Notes under the pieces: generated by a model
Databases searched by the model: none
Told to the model about the DNA's origin: nothing
Seen by the model: only the letters and a program-made list of their open reading frames with translations
Made by a program: the position numbers and the translations under genes
Assembly: GCA_034770075.1 (NCBI GenBank)
Contig: JAVJAP010000348.1
Coordinates: 62,001 to 126,000 of the forward strand
Reading direction: 5' to 3'
Source of the DNA: Aralia elata
Lineage: Eukaryota > Streptophyta > Magnoliopsida > Apiales > Araliaceae
DNA: 64,000 nt
Shown here: piece by piece, positions 11,911 through 23,120 of the stretch
Numbering within the stretch: the first letter of the stretch is position 1
How the letters are laid out: each line of letters begins with the position of its first letter

Positions 11911-14387
11911 AAAACAGTTTTCTATTTTATTAAATAATTAATTTAATTGATCTAAAATGCCATAAACATTATACCACCTTATAAATGACCAAAACCCATA
12001 TCAAAAATCTGTATAGACCATATATAGGGTTCTCAAGCCATAAAAACCCATTTTCCAAATTTTTAACTTCACATAATTAATTAAATTCATTTATCCATAA
12101 CTTTATCATTTATATGAAAAATAGAAAACCATATTCAAAATCATTTATTTAATGGAAATAGACTATATATAGTCCCTTTATAAAAATATATTTTTTCCAA
12201 AATTTTTACAATCCATTTACTATATTTAAATAGTCCAAAATAGCTAAATCTTGCAACATTTTTCATACATCGAAACTTTGTTAGAAAATTCTGAAATTTA
12301 CAAGGTATGTTCCTTATATATACATATACTCACAGTAATTATTTCATAATTTTTAGAGTTAACCACAAAGAGTTATGCGGGTATAATCTTGACAGTGGTC
12401 CCTCACGATAAAATCCATAACGTTCATTCTACATGGTCAAAAATCTTCAAATTTTTACAGGACTCACATAACTTCCCATATTATCACCCCAAAGTTTCCT
12501 AGAATTTTTAGAGCAAAAAATTAGATGAAAATGCCCCTGGATGTGAACAGTCGGCAAGCTTTATTCCAGTTTTGAGAAAAGCTTGGACAGTTTAGACTAA
12601 ATCAGTTGCTACGAATTTTGTACTTATTATTTTTGAGTTATACCACTTGGGTTTAGTAGTTAACTTATATATATAGCACTACTCTTTGACGGATCACAAA
12701 AAGAGTTTGTAGATCTCAAATGGTAACTATATAAAGTGAACAAACGTTAGGGTTTTCTAACTTTTTAGAAACTAGTTTTAGGTCTTTTCTTTTTCTAAAC
12801 TCTTAAACCCCCAAATAGGTAAGATATAAACACAAAACACTTATTAACATATAGATCTAAGGTTTTAGACCTCAACATCATAAACTTTATATCATAAAAA
12901 TCAAACCAAAATAAAAGAAAATAAACTAGATTAAAGTTGGGGTTTGTTATACCTTTTTCTTAGCTTGGTTTCCTTCCAAATGGCTATGAAACTTTGAAAC
13001 TTTGAACAATCTTTCCTCTTACTAGCCGTGAGCCTCTCCCTCTTCTCTCTCAAAATATCATTTGGAAAGAAGAAGAGAAAGAAGTGGCTCTGTAATTTTT
13101 ATTTTCTCTCTCCAAGTTAGGAAAAGGAAATGAGCAAAATGACTAACTTTGTTTTATAAAAACTAATACTTACAATGCCTATAGATATATAAGTTATATC
13201 TATATATTTGGACATCATAACAAGTAACCTCACTTACACAAATTGACAACTTGGTGATATGTCATTATTACAAATTGTACTACCTTTATTCATCCTACAA
13301 GCAAGCTACTTAATTATTCAACACCTCACCTTTTTGGAACATTAGGTGGCCGGCTGTCCTCCTTCCATTTTGTCCCACTTTTTGGCCTTCTTTTATTGCT
13401 TTAATGAATTTATTAAGTTGGTAAAAATATCTTCCAAGTTGGTCACTAATTGGACTTTGTTTCAATTCAATTTGGGCTCATTTTAATTAGTTTGGGCCAC
13501 TAGTTTTCTAATTTTATTATCCATGCTTGGTTACTAATTTAATAAGTGTTTGGCTAATTTAATTAATCCACACATTAATTATCTAAATCCATGATTAATT
13601 AAATGAGTGGGCTTGGTTAATAAACTAATTAGGCTAGTCCACTAGTTTTCCTTACTAATTGGACTAGTAAAATAAATTATACATATAACACATAATTCTC
13701 ATTAATTAATACCCATATTAATTAATGTACAAAATTTATTCACTTACTATATTCACTTTAATTAAATATTTAATTAACTTACTATCTTATCAATTGTTTA
13801 ATATTAATATTCTTAGGTTAGTCCACTAATTTAAATAACTATTAGTGGGACACGCTTTAAGTAACAATTAGTCACATACATTATTCACATAAGTCATAAC
13901 ATATTTATTATCATTGATAAATAATTATTATACTCATTGAACCACATATTGTACATACATGCATTCAAATATAATCAATACTTATATTTAGTATTCGAAT
14001 AAGAAAATAAATTCTTATTATCCATAATACACATACATTCATTTTAAATATAATTATATCAATAATTATATTAAAAATGAAAATTCATAACCATAGATCA
14101 AATTAGGTTTTGATCCGTACTATCACTTTACCACATTTACCATACTTAGTCAATTTAAAATAAATTGACTAATCTTACAAATTCATATCATAAAGAAATA
14201 ATCATAGTAATAATAATAATATTAATAATCATTTCTTAAAATATACTTTTATTATTTAAATAATATAGTAATCATATTTTTTATAAATAATCATATATCT
14301 TTAGTATAAAAATTAACTTATTAACAGAATATAATTTATAATTATCAACTATTTCTTTAATAAGAAATTTACTTGAAACCATATATG

Positions 14388-14390
<3 letters not shown>

Positions 14391-14424
<34 letters not shown>
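14391..14424. repeat. (TA)n microsatellite, left LTR
   Basis: Seventeen TA units. In the right LTR the same site holds a (TA)n run followed by a (CA)n run. Confidence 0.95.
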
Positions 14425-14430
<6 letters not shown>

Positions 14431-14571
14431 CATATCACATATTCACATTCATTTCCTTGCGCACATTCTCATACTTGCTTTAATATATAATAAAAATAAT
14501 TTTATTATATATAAAAAAAATTATACGTAAAATTTCTTATTTTAATATATCAAAAATCTTAGGTTATTACA

Positions 14572-14606
14572 TTCACCCTCCCTTATAAGGATTCCGTCCC
14601 CGGAAT
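14572..14606 (-). promoter_or_regulatory. polypurine tract with adjacent dyad
   Basis: On the minus strand the purine tract AAGGGAGGGTGAA touches the 3' LTR edge and would prime plus-strand DNA synthesis. Just upstream is a GATTC-N9-GAATC dyad around CGGGGACG, the arrangement seen beside the PPT of Tekay-type elements. Confidence 0.8.
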
Positions 14607-14836
14607 CACCGTTCAACACTTACACCCACAAAGGTAAATATCATACACATTCATATCACAAGTAGATCACGATCTGATTCAATCGAATCGATCTTTAACT
14701 ATTCAGCGTAAATCTTGTCTTTCTGATTATACGGAATTTGATTTCTAATAGAACTCAAATTCCTCCTTCAAAATATGCTAATAAAATGATTTATTATTAA
14801 ATTATGTATTATTTATTTATCAATCTAGGTCATTTC

Positions 14837-16016
14837 CTATAGTTCCGATGTTTTCAAACGTAAGCGTACCCCACGGTGTATATAAGAATAAATTATTATT
14901 CGAATAATACTTGAAACTCCATCCCCGGCTGCTAATGTATCTTGAACCGTCATGTTGAAGGTCCTTGCGGTTGGTTTGTTGTTCAGAGTTGGATAAGTAA
15001 TCGCCAGCTTTCCACCGCTTTTCCCTGTGTTCGCATTTTCCCTATCTGCCCTTCTTTTCGGACATTCCCTTGCCATGTGATCAGTTGATCCACAAATAAA
15101 ACAACCATTGTTCTTCCTTAAATTTGGACAATTTGAAGCGATGTGTCCCTCCTGCCCACACTTATAACATACACCTTTCCCTTTCAAACACTCTCGTGAG
15201 TGATTCTTTCCACAGTTTCCACACTTCTGAACCTGCTTCTTCATTCTTTCCTGCTTATTACCAGAATTTCCAGCATTATTCCATTTCCTTTTTCCACTTC
15301 CACTGCTTCCTTCAACCTTGACCTTATTCTTCTTTTCCTTGTTGTAGAGGCTCATGGCCTCACTTCCTTCTTCGGCTATGATAGCCTTTTCCAAGAGCGA
15401 TCCAAACGTACTAATCTGCAACACTGCAACCTTGTTATAGATCCATGGTTTCAAATCTTCGTGCTTTCCTTGCTTCAGTATCCACTTGGTGTGGAGCGAA
15501 CATAGCCAATTCGTTAAACTTTGCCGCGTATTCAGAGACGGTCATATTTTCCTGTTTCAATTCCAGAAATTTAATTTCCATCCTAGCCTGCATCCCAATT
15601 GAGAAGTAATTCTCGTTGAACAGTTCTTTGAACCTTGTCCATGTGACGACTTCTGTTTCGACCCTTGTTTGATTAGCCTCCCACCAGAAGTTCGCTTCCC
15701 TTTTCATTATATATGTAGCAAAGGCAGTCTTTTGCTCCTCCGCTATCCTAGCAATCACAAACGCTTTTTCTATTTCCCTTACCCAAGTTTGGGCTTCTAT
15801 CGGGTCAGTCGTTCCTTTAAATTCAGGCGGTCCTACTTCCTTGAAGTCTTTGAAGTTTGCCAACTGGTTATTTGGTTGATTTCTTGCCGCTGGTGCTTGA
15901 TTCCGCATTGCTTGTGCCAACATATACACAAAATTCTGCATTGGGTCTGCCTGTCCTTCTGCATTATTAACAGATTCTTCTACCCTTTGGTTTCGAGTTT
16001 GACGTCTTGGCGGCAT
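14837..16016 (-). pseudogene. Ty3/gypsy gag with three zinc knuckles, frameshifted, protease lost
   Basis: Translation starts with MPPRRQTRNQR at 16016, a typical Tekay Gag N-terminus. A retrotrans_gag capsid domain follows at residues about 60-185, with PPEFKGTTDPIEAQTWVREI, ANFWWEAN and the VSEYAAKFNELAMFAP block. A frameshift near 15440-15455 breaks it. The downstream frame continues with KPWIYNKVAVLQI, a basic linker and three zinc knuckles: CGNCGKNHSREC (CX2CX3HX3C), CYKCGQEGHIASNC and CFICGSTDHMAREC (CX2CX4HX4C). The TARTFNMTVQD segment that normally leads into protease is present, but the active-site DSG and everything beyond are missing, and unrelated sequence runs to a stop at 14837. 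The protein would package RNA in the particle; as it stands it is broken. Confidence 0.88.
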
Positions 16017-16117
16017 TATCTGGTTATACCAAAACCTTAAATTATTATCTTATCCTTCATATTCCTTTATGCCATATAGTATCATAACATTATGAAACAA
16101 AATTCAAAACTTAGACC

Positions 16118-16245
16118 AATTCAGCTTGCCGGATTACCCAATCCAGCTTACTGGATTGTCCATTTCAGCTTGTTGGATTCATAAATTCAGCTTGTTGAAT
16201 TACCCAATTCAGCTTGTTGGATTCCCAAATGCAGCTTGCCGAATT
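16118..16245. repeat. 22-bp stem-loop minisatellite, six exact-period units
   Basis: Units start at 16118, 16140, 16162, 16184, 16206 and 16228, each 22 bp except the cut last one. The cleanest is AATCCAGCTTACTGGATT plus four spacer bases; the others have one or two arm changes. It lies between the upstream ORF and gag. The same dyad occurs in this element's LTRs and in the copia element (27981-28086, 33579-33644, 36864-36969). Confidence 0.9.
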
Positions 16246-16453
16246 ACAAGTTTATCAATTTAAACAACATACTATCTTAATCAGACATATAACCATACCA
16301 TTTCATTCATATTCATAATCTTTTAAACAGTACCAAGTACTTTTCATTACACAACATGTTGTTATAACCGTTTACTATCCCTTAATGACAACAAAAGTCG
16401 GGAGTAGTACATTACACACACATTATATCATACATAATCCTAAAGCACTTATC

Positions 16454-17117
16454 CTATTTATTCCCTACACCGTTCTTAGATCTTGGGCAAACCTTTGCCT
16501 GGTGACCTACTATTCCACATACAAAACATACGCATTGCTTCGGTTCGGAACAATGAGAAGAGACATGTCCTTCACGTCCACAATTATAACACACATTCTA
16601 TCCTTTCATGCATACACCTTCATGTTTCCTGTTGCAATTTGCACACCTTAATATTTTCTTAAAGTTTCCTTGGTCAGAATTTCTGATGTCACAATCATTC
16701 ATCTTTCTTTTTCCTTTCTTGCTTGGAGTTGTAGACGATTTGCTGCATTTAGCTCCCATTACATCAATTTGGCTTTTCAGCTTATCTTATTCTTCCATTA
16801 TTTCCATTAACGCTTTTCGCATTTGGCTATTTAACACCCTTTCCATTTCTAACAACTTTTCCAAACATAATACCTTATTCCTTAGATTCTGCAATTCTGT
16901 TGATGCTTGGTCAGCTCCAACTTCAGTGTCTGAATCACTATCTGTCAGCACCACTATTACTGGTTCTTAGTACAATGTTTTCCAAGATGATTACCTCATC
17001 TAGGTTGCTTTCAAGGTGAGCCTCTATTTCAGCTATTGGCTTAGATATTGGCTCAGGCGGAGTGATTTGCTCCTTATTCACGACATGAGAGTCTCCTAAT
17101 CCTTTCTTACCTGACAT
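16454..17117 (-). pseudogene. extra ORF upstream of gag: acidic/coiled-coil part plus three zinc knuckles, broken
   Basis: An ATG at 17117 lies about 200 bp downstream of the PBS. The first frame (MSGKKGLGDSHVVNKEQ...) runs about 50 codons, then shifts near 16965-16975. The next frame reads VVLTDSDSDTEVG and a heptad-rich stretch (LQNLRNKVLCLEKLLEMERV), a likely coiled coil. It crosses two in-frame stops and ends at 16454. It contains CANCNRKHEGVC, then CYNCGREGHVSSHC and CFVCGIVGHQAKVC. The knuckle order and spacing (CX2CX3HX3C, then two CX2CX4HX4C) are the same as in the gag at 14837-16016, and the linker after the first knuckle (CMKG-stop-NVCYNC) parallels CLKGKGVCYKC. I read it as a diverged duplicate of the nucleocapsid region with a different N-terminus. 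Function unknown; possibly an RNA-binding accessory protein. Confidence 0.7.
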
Positions 17118-17321
17118 CTATACACAAATTATTTTGATTAGTACATAATATATACACATAACAAACAATAGTTTATATAAGTTAGTTTTTATTTCGTTTT
17201 ACGATGAATTTCCTTAATTCATTTCCTTTAAACTCTATTTGAGTTATTCGTTTTTCAATACTTCTATCTAGCTTAAGGTTATAGCCTAAGCTAATCCCCC
17301 ACCTAAGCTTTCTAACTTATA

Positions 17322-17333
17322 GCTCTGATACCA
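17322..17333 (-). promoter_or_regulatory. primer-binding site (initiator tRNA-Met)
   Basis: On the minus strand TGGTATCAGAGC, the canonical plant LTR-retrotransposon PBS, lies three bases from the LTR edge at 17337. Confidence 0.93.
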
Positions 17334-18734
17334 AGCTGTGGTGCCCCCAAATCTGGGTACTTAAAACCCGTACTTGGTGCATCACGATACCATTTCTTTG
17401 AGCTGTTTAATATATTACAAACTTAATATTTATATCAGAGTTGTCTATTCCCCGGGTATGGCAACCTTTAATTACATTCCTTACATGTTACATAATATAT
17501 ATGATCACAATACAAAAGACTAATTATTACAGATAACATCATACAACTTATTCCTTCAGCTTTCCCTTTCCCTTGTCCTTGCCAAAGCCTTCTGGTCAAT
17601 CACACTTAGCTGAAAACATGTAAGTCAAAGCAAGAATGAGCATTCAATTGCTCAGCAAGTAATAATAATTAATAAACATTAGCTGAAAGAAGTAAATGTT
17701 TTCTGTGAGGACTACTTCTACCACGAATCAATAGTGGTGAAGTCATTTGAAACCATTCTTAACAACATATCAAATCATTTTAAGATTTTTGAAACAACGG
17801 AGTGACTTTTGAATACTGAGTGGTTAAAAAACCATGAATTATTATTTTTCATTTTTGAAAAGGTTTAAACAGAAATTCATCTGTAAACCGTCTGGTCTTA
17901 CGGACACGGAGGATGATCAGTCCTGTTGTGCCCTGTATTGATCAACACTATATAATACATCACCGCCATTGGCGCATAAAATTTTTCATCACCGCTTTTA
18001 GTGCATAAAATTTCCCCATTTCGGGTTGTTCATACTCAGTCTGGAGTCCTAACTAAAACAATTAAGTTGGACGACTTTATCATAACCAATAACATTCGAC
18101 AAATACTTTTCAAATCGTGTCTAGCTGGGACAAATAGCTTAGACAATCTTTAAACTAGGTATACATACTGAAATTTAATAGTATGTACTAGAACTTATCA
18201 ATGAATTTCGAATTCAAATGTAATTGATAATGTACAATAGTTCATACAAGTGGGGACACTTGCATAACCAAACTTAGAATACAAATTTCCAATATGAGTC
18301 ATAGCAATTCAGTAATGCGATATTTTTAACAATGAACGAATCGAAGTAAATTCGAATTTATAATAATTATAACAATTTGTACAAGTGAGGATACTTGCAC
18401 AAAGAACAGAACAATTTTGATTATAAATACATCACATGAGACAATATCGAGATATTTGAAATCAATGGATAACTTGAATAAAGTTTAAGAATACTTGCAT
18501 AACATATGGATCCATTGCATAAAGTAAATGCAAGGGTTACGATAATTGCATAAATGAATAACAAAGATCATTATGGATATGAATAATTAACAATAATTAT
18601 TCACGAGCATGCTTTGAAATTGATAACTCATGTTGAGTTAGGAACTAACAATAAATGTAAGAAGTTTAGCAATAATCAAGAATTTGCACAATATATACCT
18701 GTTTGCATGAAATAAAAATAGTGCATAAGGTTTA

Positions 18735-18818
18735 GATACTTGCACAATAAAGAAAGAGTTTCGATACTTGCACAATAAAGAAAGAGTTTCGACACTTGCA
18801 CAATAAAGAAAGAGTTCC
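18735..18818. repeat. 28-bp minisatellite, three units (right LTR)
   Basis: Three full units of the same 28-bp repeat as at 10630-10797, followed by the same diverged unit. The two LTRs were identical at insertion, so the copy number changed afterwards by gain or loss of three units. Confidence 0.92.
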
Positions 18819-19695
18819 GATACTTGCACAACAAAAGATTGAGTTAAGGAACTTGCTTACATAGATCCAATTCATAAAGTAAATGAAAAGGATGGGATAC
18901 TTGCATACATACACCTATTGCATAAAATAAATACGTAGGTTCGGTTACTTGCACAATAAAAGATTGAGTTAAGATATTTGCACAATAGAAGATTGAGTTA
19001 AGATACTTGCACAACATACGAATCCAGTTCATAATGTAAATGAAAAGGATGGGATAATTGCTTAATAATAGATTGAGTAAGATGGAACTTGCTTAGCAGA
19101 ATAACAGTAAGATTTGAATACTGGTATAACATGAACCATGTATAACATATACCTGTTTGCACAAAATAAAAGTAGTGCATAAGGTTTAGATACTTGCCTT
19201 GGTCGTTGACTACTGCTACGCAATTTAATTTAACTTCTTTTGAAAGACCTATCAGTTATAAGATTGATCTTTCAGTCAGCAAATCATATTATACCTTATA
19301 ATATCACTTCTTTATAAGTAAATTATCTAACATTCAACTATATAATCAAATATTAGATAACACATTAACACTATACGCATTCAATTCTAAAGTTAGTACA
19401 TATCGAGTCTTTAACAGTGTTCAATATAGTATGCTGAGTGGTTTCCCACAAACAACCAACAAACTAGTTTTCGTCTCGTCTACACTGTTTTCACAGTGAG
19501 TTAGATCGGTTACTAATTCGTATATACCTTCGCTCCCTGAAGGAATTGTGTAGCCTAGATACTATACATCGACTATTAAAGAGTACGACTGTACCACTAC
19601 TTTATCATATACCTTATGAATTAACATTAAGTCTTTCCTTATATAAGTCTTTCCTTATATAAGGTTTTCTTTATGGTCCTGTAGGTTAAGTACCT

Positions 19696-19947
19696 AATCC
19701 AGCAAACTGGATTCCAAATCCAGCAAACTAGATTCCAACCTAGCAAACTAGATTTCAAACTGGATTACAATCCAGCACACTGGATTCAAACTATTCAATT
19801 CAGCCAACTATTTTTGCAATCTAGCAACCTGGATTCAAACTATCCTACAATACAGTAAACTAGATTCAAACTAACTTATAATCCAGCAACCTGGATGCAC
19901 ACTATTCAATTCAACAAGCTGGATCACACTATTCAGCAAGCTGGATT
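19696..19947. repeat. stem-loop minisatellite (AATCCAG-N4-CTGGATT), right LTR
   Basis: Counterpart of the block at 11659-11910, with about eleven imperfect dyads in the same order and scattered point differences between the two copies. Confidence 0.8.
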
Positions 19948-21188
19948 AAAACAGTTTTCTATTTTATTAAATAATTAATTTAATCGATCTAAAATGCCAT
20001 AAACATTATACCACCTTACAAATGACCAAAACCCATATCAAAAATCTGTATAGACCATATATAGGGTTCTCAGGCCATAAAAACCCATTTTTCAAATTTT
20101 TAACTTCACATAATTAATTAAATTCATTTATCCATAACTTTATCATTTATATAAAAAATAGCAAACCATCTTCAAAATTATTTCTTTTATGGAAATAGAC
20201 TATATATAGCCCCTTATGAAAATATATTTTTCCCGAAATTTTTAAAATCCATTTACTATATTTAAATAGTTCAAAATAGCCAAATCTTGCTATATTTTTC
20301 ATACATCGAAACTTTGTTAGAAAATTCTGAAATTTACAAGGTATGTTCCTGCTATATACATATACTCCCAGTAATTATTTCATAATATTTGGAGTTAACC
20401 ACAAAGAGTTATTCGGGTATACTCTTGGCAGTGGTCCCTCACGATAAAATCCATAACTTTCATTCTATATGGTCAAAAATCTTCAAATTTTTACAGGACT
20501 CACATAACTTCTCATATTATCACTCCAAAGTTTCCTAGAATTTTTAGAGCAAAACAAATGGACGAAAATGCCCCTGGATGTGAACAGTCAGCAAGCTTTA
20601 TTCTAGTTTTGAGAAAAGCTTGGACAGTTTAGACTAAATCAGTTGCTACGAATTTTGTACTTATTATTTTTGAGTTCTACCACTTGCGTTTAGTATTTAA
20701 CTTATATATCTAGCACTCCTCTTTGATGGATTGTAAAAAGAGTTTGTAGATCTCAAATGGTAACTATATACAGTGAACAAAAGTTAGGGTTTTCTAACAT
20801 TTTAGAAACTAGTTTTAGGTCTTTTCTTTTTCTAAACTCTTAAACCCCCAAATAGGTAAGATATAAACACAAAACACTTATTAACATATAGATCTAAGGT
20901 TTTAGACCTCAAGATCATAAACTTTATATCATAAAAATCAAACCAAAACAAAAAAAAATAAACTAGATTAAAGTTAGGGTTTGTTATACCTTTTTCTTAG
21001 TTTGGTTTCCTTCCAAATGGCTATGGAACTTTGAAACTTTGAACAATCTTTCCTCTTACTAGCCGTGAGCCTCTCCCTCTTCTCTCTCAAAATATCATTT
21101 GGAAAGAAGAAGAGAAAGAAGTAGCTCTCTAATTTTTATTTTCTCTCTCCAAGTTAGGAAAAGGAAATGAGCAAAATGACTAACTTTG

Positions 21189-21195
21189 TTTTATA
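21189..21195 (-). promoter_or_regulatory. candidate TATA box of the gag-only element's LTR
   Basis: The minus strand reads TTTTTATAAAAC, followed downstream by a leader-like stretch rich in CT/AG runs, and further on an AAG/GTATAAC site that could act as a splice donor near 20987. The left LTR has the same sequence at 13152-13158. The assignment is inference only; several other AT-rich sites exist in this LTR. Confidence 0.35.
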
Positions 21196-21640
21196 AAAAC
21201 TAATACTTACAATGCCTATAGATATATAAGTTATATCTATATATTTGGACATCATTAGCAAGTAACCTCACTTACAAAAATTGACAACTTGGTGATGTGT
21301 CATTATTACAAATTGTACTACCTTTATTCATCCTACAAGCAAGCTACTTAATTATTCAACACCTCACCTTTTTGGAACATTAGGTGGCCGGCTGCCCTCC
21401 TTCCATTTTGTCCCACTTTTTGGCCTTCTTTTATTGCTTTGATGAATTTATTAAGTTGGTAAAAATATCTTCCAAGTGGGTCACTAATTGGACTTTGTTT
21501 CAATTCAATTTGGGCTCATTTTAATTAGTTTGGGCCACTAGTTTTCTAATTTTATTATCCATGCTTGGTTACTAATTTAATAAGTGTTGGGCTAATTTAA
21601 TTAGTCCACACATTAATTATCTAAGTCCATGATTAATTAA

Positions 21641-21791
21641 GGGAATCGTTATTTCCACAACAGAAAATAATATTTCCACAACAAAAGTGTCGCTATAGAT
21701 CCTATAGCGACGGTTTTCACCGTCACTATACATCTATAGCGACACTTTTGTTGTGGAAATATCAAAAAGTGTTGTGGAAATATCAGTTCCC
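21641..21791. mobile_element. fold-back MITE (151 bp), TSD TTAATTAA
   Basis: The insert starts GGGAATCGTTATTTCCACAA and ends TTGTGGAAATATCAGTTCCC. Nearly its whole length is self-complementary: about 55 bp at each end pair imperfectly, and the centre has short palindromes (CGCTATAG/CTATAGCG, GACGG/CCGTC). TTAATTAA stands on both sides (21633-21640, 21792-21799) and only once at the same site of the left LTR. The 8-bp duplication suggests a hAT- or Mutator-type transposase, but because TTAATTAA is itself repetitive a shorter TSD cannot be excluded. It has no coding capacity. Confidence 0.88.
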
Positions 21792-22591
21792 TTAATTAAA
21801 TGAGTGAGCTTGGTTAATAAACTAATTAGGCTAGTCCACTAGTTTTCCTTACTAATTGGACTATTAAAATAAATTATACTTATAACACATAATTCTCATT
21901 AATTAATACCCATATTAATTAATGTACAAAATTTATTCACTTACTATATTCACTTTAATTAAATATTTAATAAACTTACTATCTTATCAATTGTTTAATA
22001 TTAATATTCTTAGGTTAGTCCACTAATTTAAATAACTATTAGTGGGACACGCTTTAAGTAACAATTAGTCACATACATTATTCACATAAGTCATAACATA
22101 TTTATTATCATTGATAAATAATTATTATATTCATTGAACCACATATTGTACATACATACATTCAAATATAATCAATACTTATATTTAGTATTCGAATAAG
22201 AAAATAAATTCTTGTTATCCATAATACACATACATTCATTTTAAATATAATTATATCAATAATTATATTAAAAATTAAAATCCATAACCATAGATCAAAT
22301 TAGGTTTTGATCCGTACTATCACTTTACCACATTTACCATACTTAGTCAATTTAAAATAAATTGACTAATCTTACAAATTCATATCATAAAGAAATAATC
22401 ATAGTAATAATAATAATATTAATAATCATTTCTTAAAATATACTTTTATTATTTAAATAATATAGTAATTATATTTTTTTATAAATAATCATATATCTTT
22501 GGTATAAAAATTAACTTATTAACATAATATAATTTATAATTATCAACTATTTCTTTAATAAGAAATTTACTTGAAACCATATATGAAATAA

Positions 22592-22596
<5 letters not shown>

Positions 22597-22662
<66 letters not shown>

Positions 22663-22663
22663 T
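22597..22663. repeat. compound (TA)n(CA)n microsatellite, right LTR
   Basis: About 19 TA units are followed by about 14 CA units. The left LTR has only (TA)17 at this place, so the CA run arose or was lost after insertion. Confidence 0.93.
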
Positions 22664-23120
22664 ATCACATATTCACATTCCTTTCCTTGCACACATTCCC
22701 ATACTTGGCTTAATATATAATAAAAATAATTTTATTATATAAAAAAAAATCATACGCAAAAAAAAAAAAAAATTTCTTATTTTAATTATATCAAAAATCT
22801 TGGGTTATTACATAGTAAGCATAATATGTACCGGTCAATCCGAAATTAGTAACCCCACATTAGTGATCCATACGATTAGGAATATTTTAGTTTTGAGCTA
22901 TCTTAAATTTAGATCTCATTAGCATGATCATCATCATGATTCTAAAATCATTGCTCCAAACCTATGGGTTTATCATATTTAATTAATTCAACTAATTAAT
23001 CATAGATAAAGTATGCCTTTTAATTAAATGAATTCTATTATTAATAAATGAACAAGATTACAACGTAAAGGCTTATCACATCTTATGTGATTGGCTTGAG
23101 GGCATACTACTTTCATAAAC

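Larger units (their letters stand above)
9268..14571 (-). repeat. 3' LTR (5304 bp) of the gag-only element
   Basis: The LTR starts TGTGGCGCCCCCAAATCCG and ends AGGTTATTACA on the plus strand, directly before the PPT. It is collinear with the right LTR at high identity by eye. Length differences come from tandem repeats, a roughly 40-bp segment present near 17838 but absent here, and a MITE only in the right copy. It holds a TGAGCA-N6-TGCTCA dyad (9568-9585), a 28-bp minisatellite, a stem-loop array, a TATA box near 13152-13158 (TATAAAA on minus) and a TA microsatellite. No protein gene is apparent in these 5.3 kb. Confidence 0.92.
9268..22812 (-). mobile_element. gag-only (TR-GAG type) Tekay-like LTR element, 13.5 kb, TSD TAGTA
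   Basis: Two long LTRs (9268-14571 and 17337-22812) in direct orientation flank only 2.77 kb. TAGTA precedes 9268 (9263-9267) and follows 22812 (22813-22817). Read on the minus strand the order is 5' LTR, PBS for tRNA-Met, an upstream zinc-knuckle ORF, a spacer with a 22-bp stem-loop array, gag, PPT and 3' LTR. No integrase, reverse transcriptase or RNase H remains; coding stops where the protease should begin. Such elements are known as TR-GAG or LARD-like derivatives and must be moved by the enzymes of an autonomous relative. The Gag type, the LTR edges and the PPT-side dyad point to the Tekay chromovirus lineage. Confidence 0.9.
17337..22812 (-). repeat. 5' LTR (5476 bp) of the gag-only element
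   Basis: The LTR runs from TGTGGTGCCCCCAAATCTG at 17337 to GGGTTATTACA at 22812. It is collinear with the left LTR but carries a MITE (21641-21791), fewer 28-bp units (three) and a compound (TA)n(CA)n run. The conserved TGAGCA-N6-TGCTCA dyad is at 17637-17654. From the TATA box to the LTR 3' end is more than 3.8 kb, so the R-U5 part would give an unusually long leader. No gene is apparent in it. Confidence 0.92.
7794..23115 (-). mobile_element. solo LTR with TSD TAAAC, split by a 13.5-kb nested element
   Basis: The plus strand starts TGTCGGTTTGC at 7794 and ends CATACTACTTTCA at 23115. TAAAC occurs just outside both ends (7789-7793 and 23116-23120). The LTR itself is 7794-9267 plus 22818-23115, about 1.77 kb; the rest is the element at 9268-22812 with its TSD. 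The segments beside the break match, in reverse complement, consecutive parts of the solo LTR at 1206-2017, which proves they were once joined. A TATA box on the minus strand (8220-8213) gives the orientation. No internal region is present, so it is a solo LTR. Confidence 0.85.

Noticed and set aside
15124..17000. Plus-strand frames over the gag region (15124-16040, 16385-16970)
   Set aside because: Antisense shadows of the minus-strand gag and upstream zinc-knuckle ORF, which carry the recognisable motifs.
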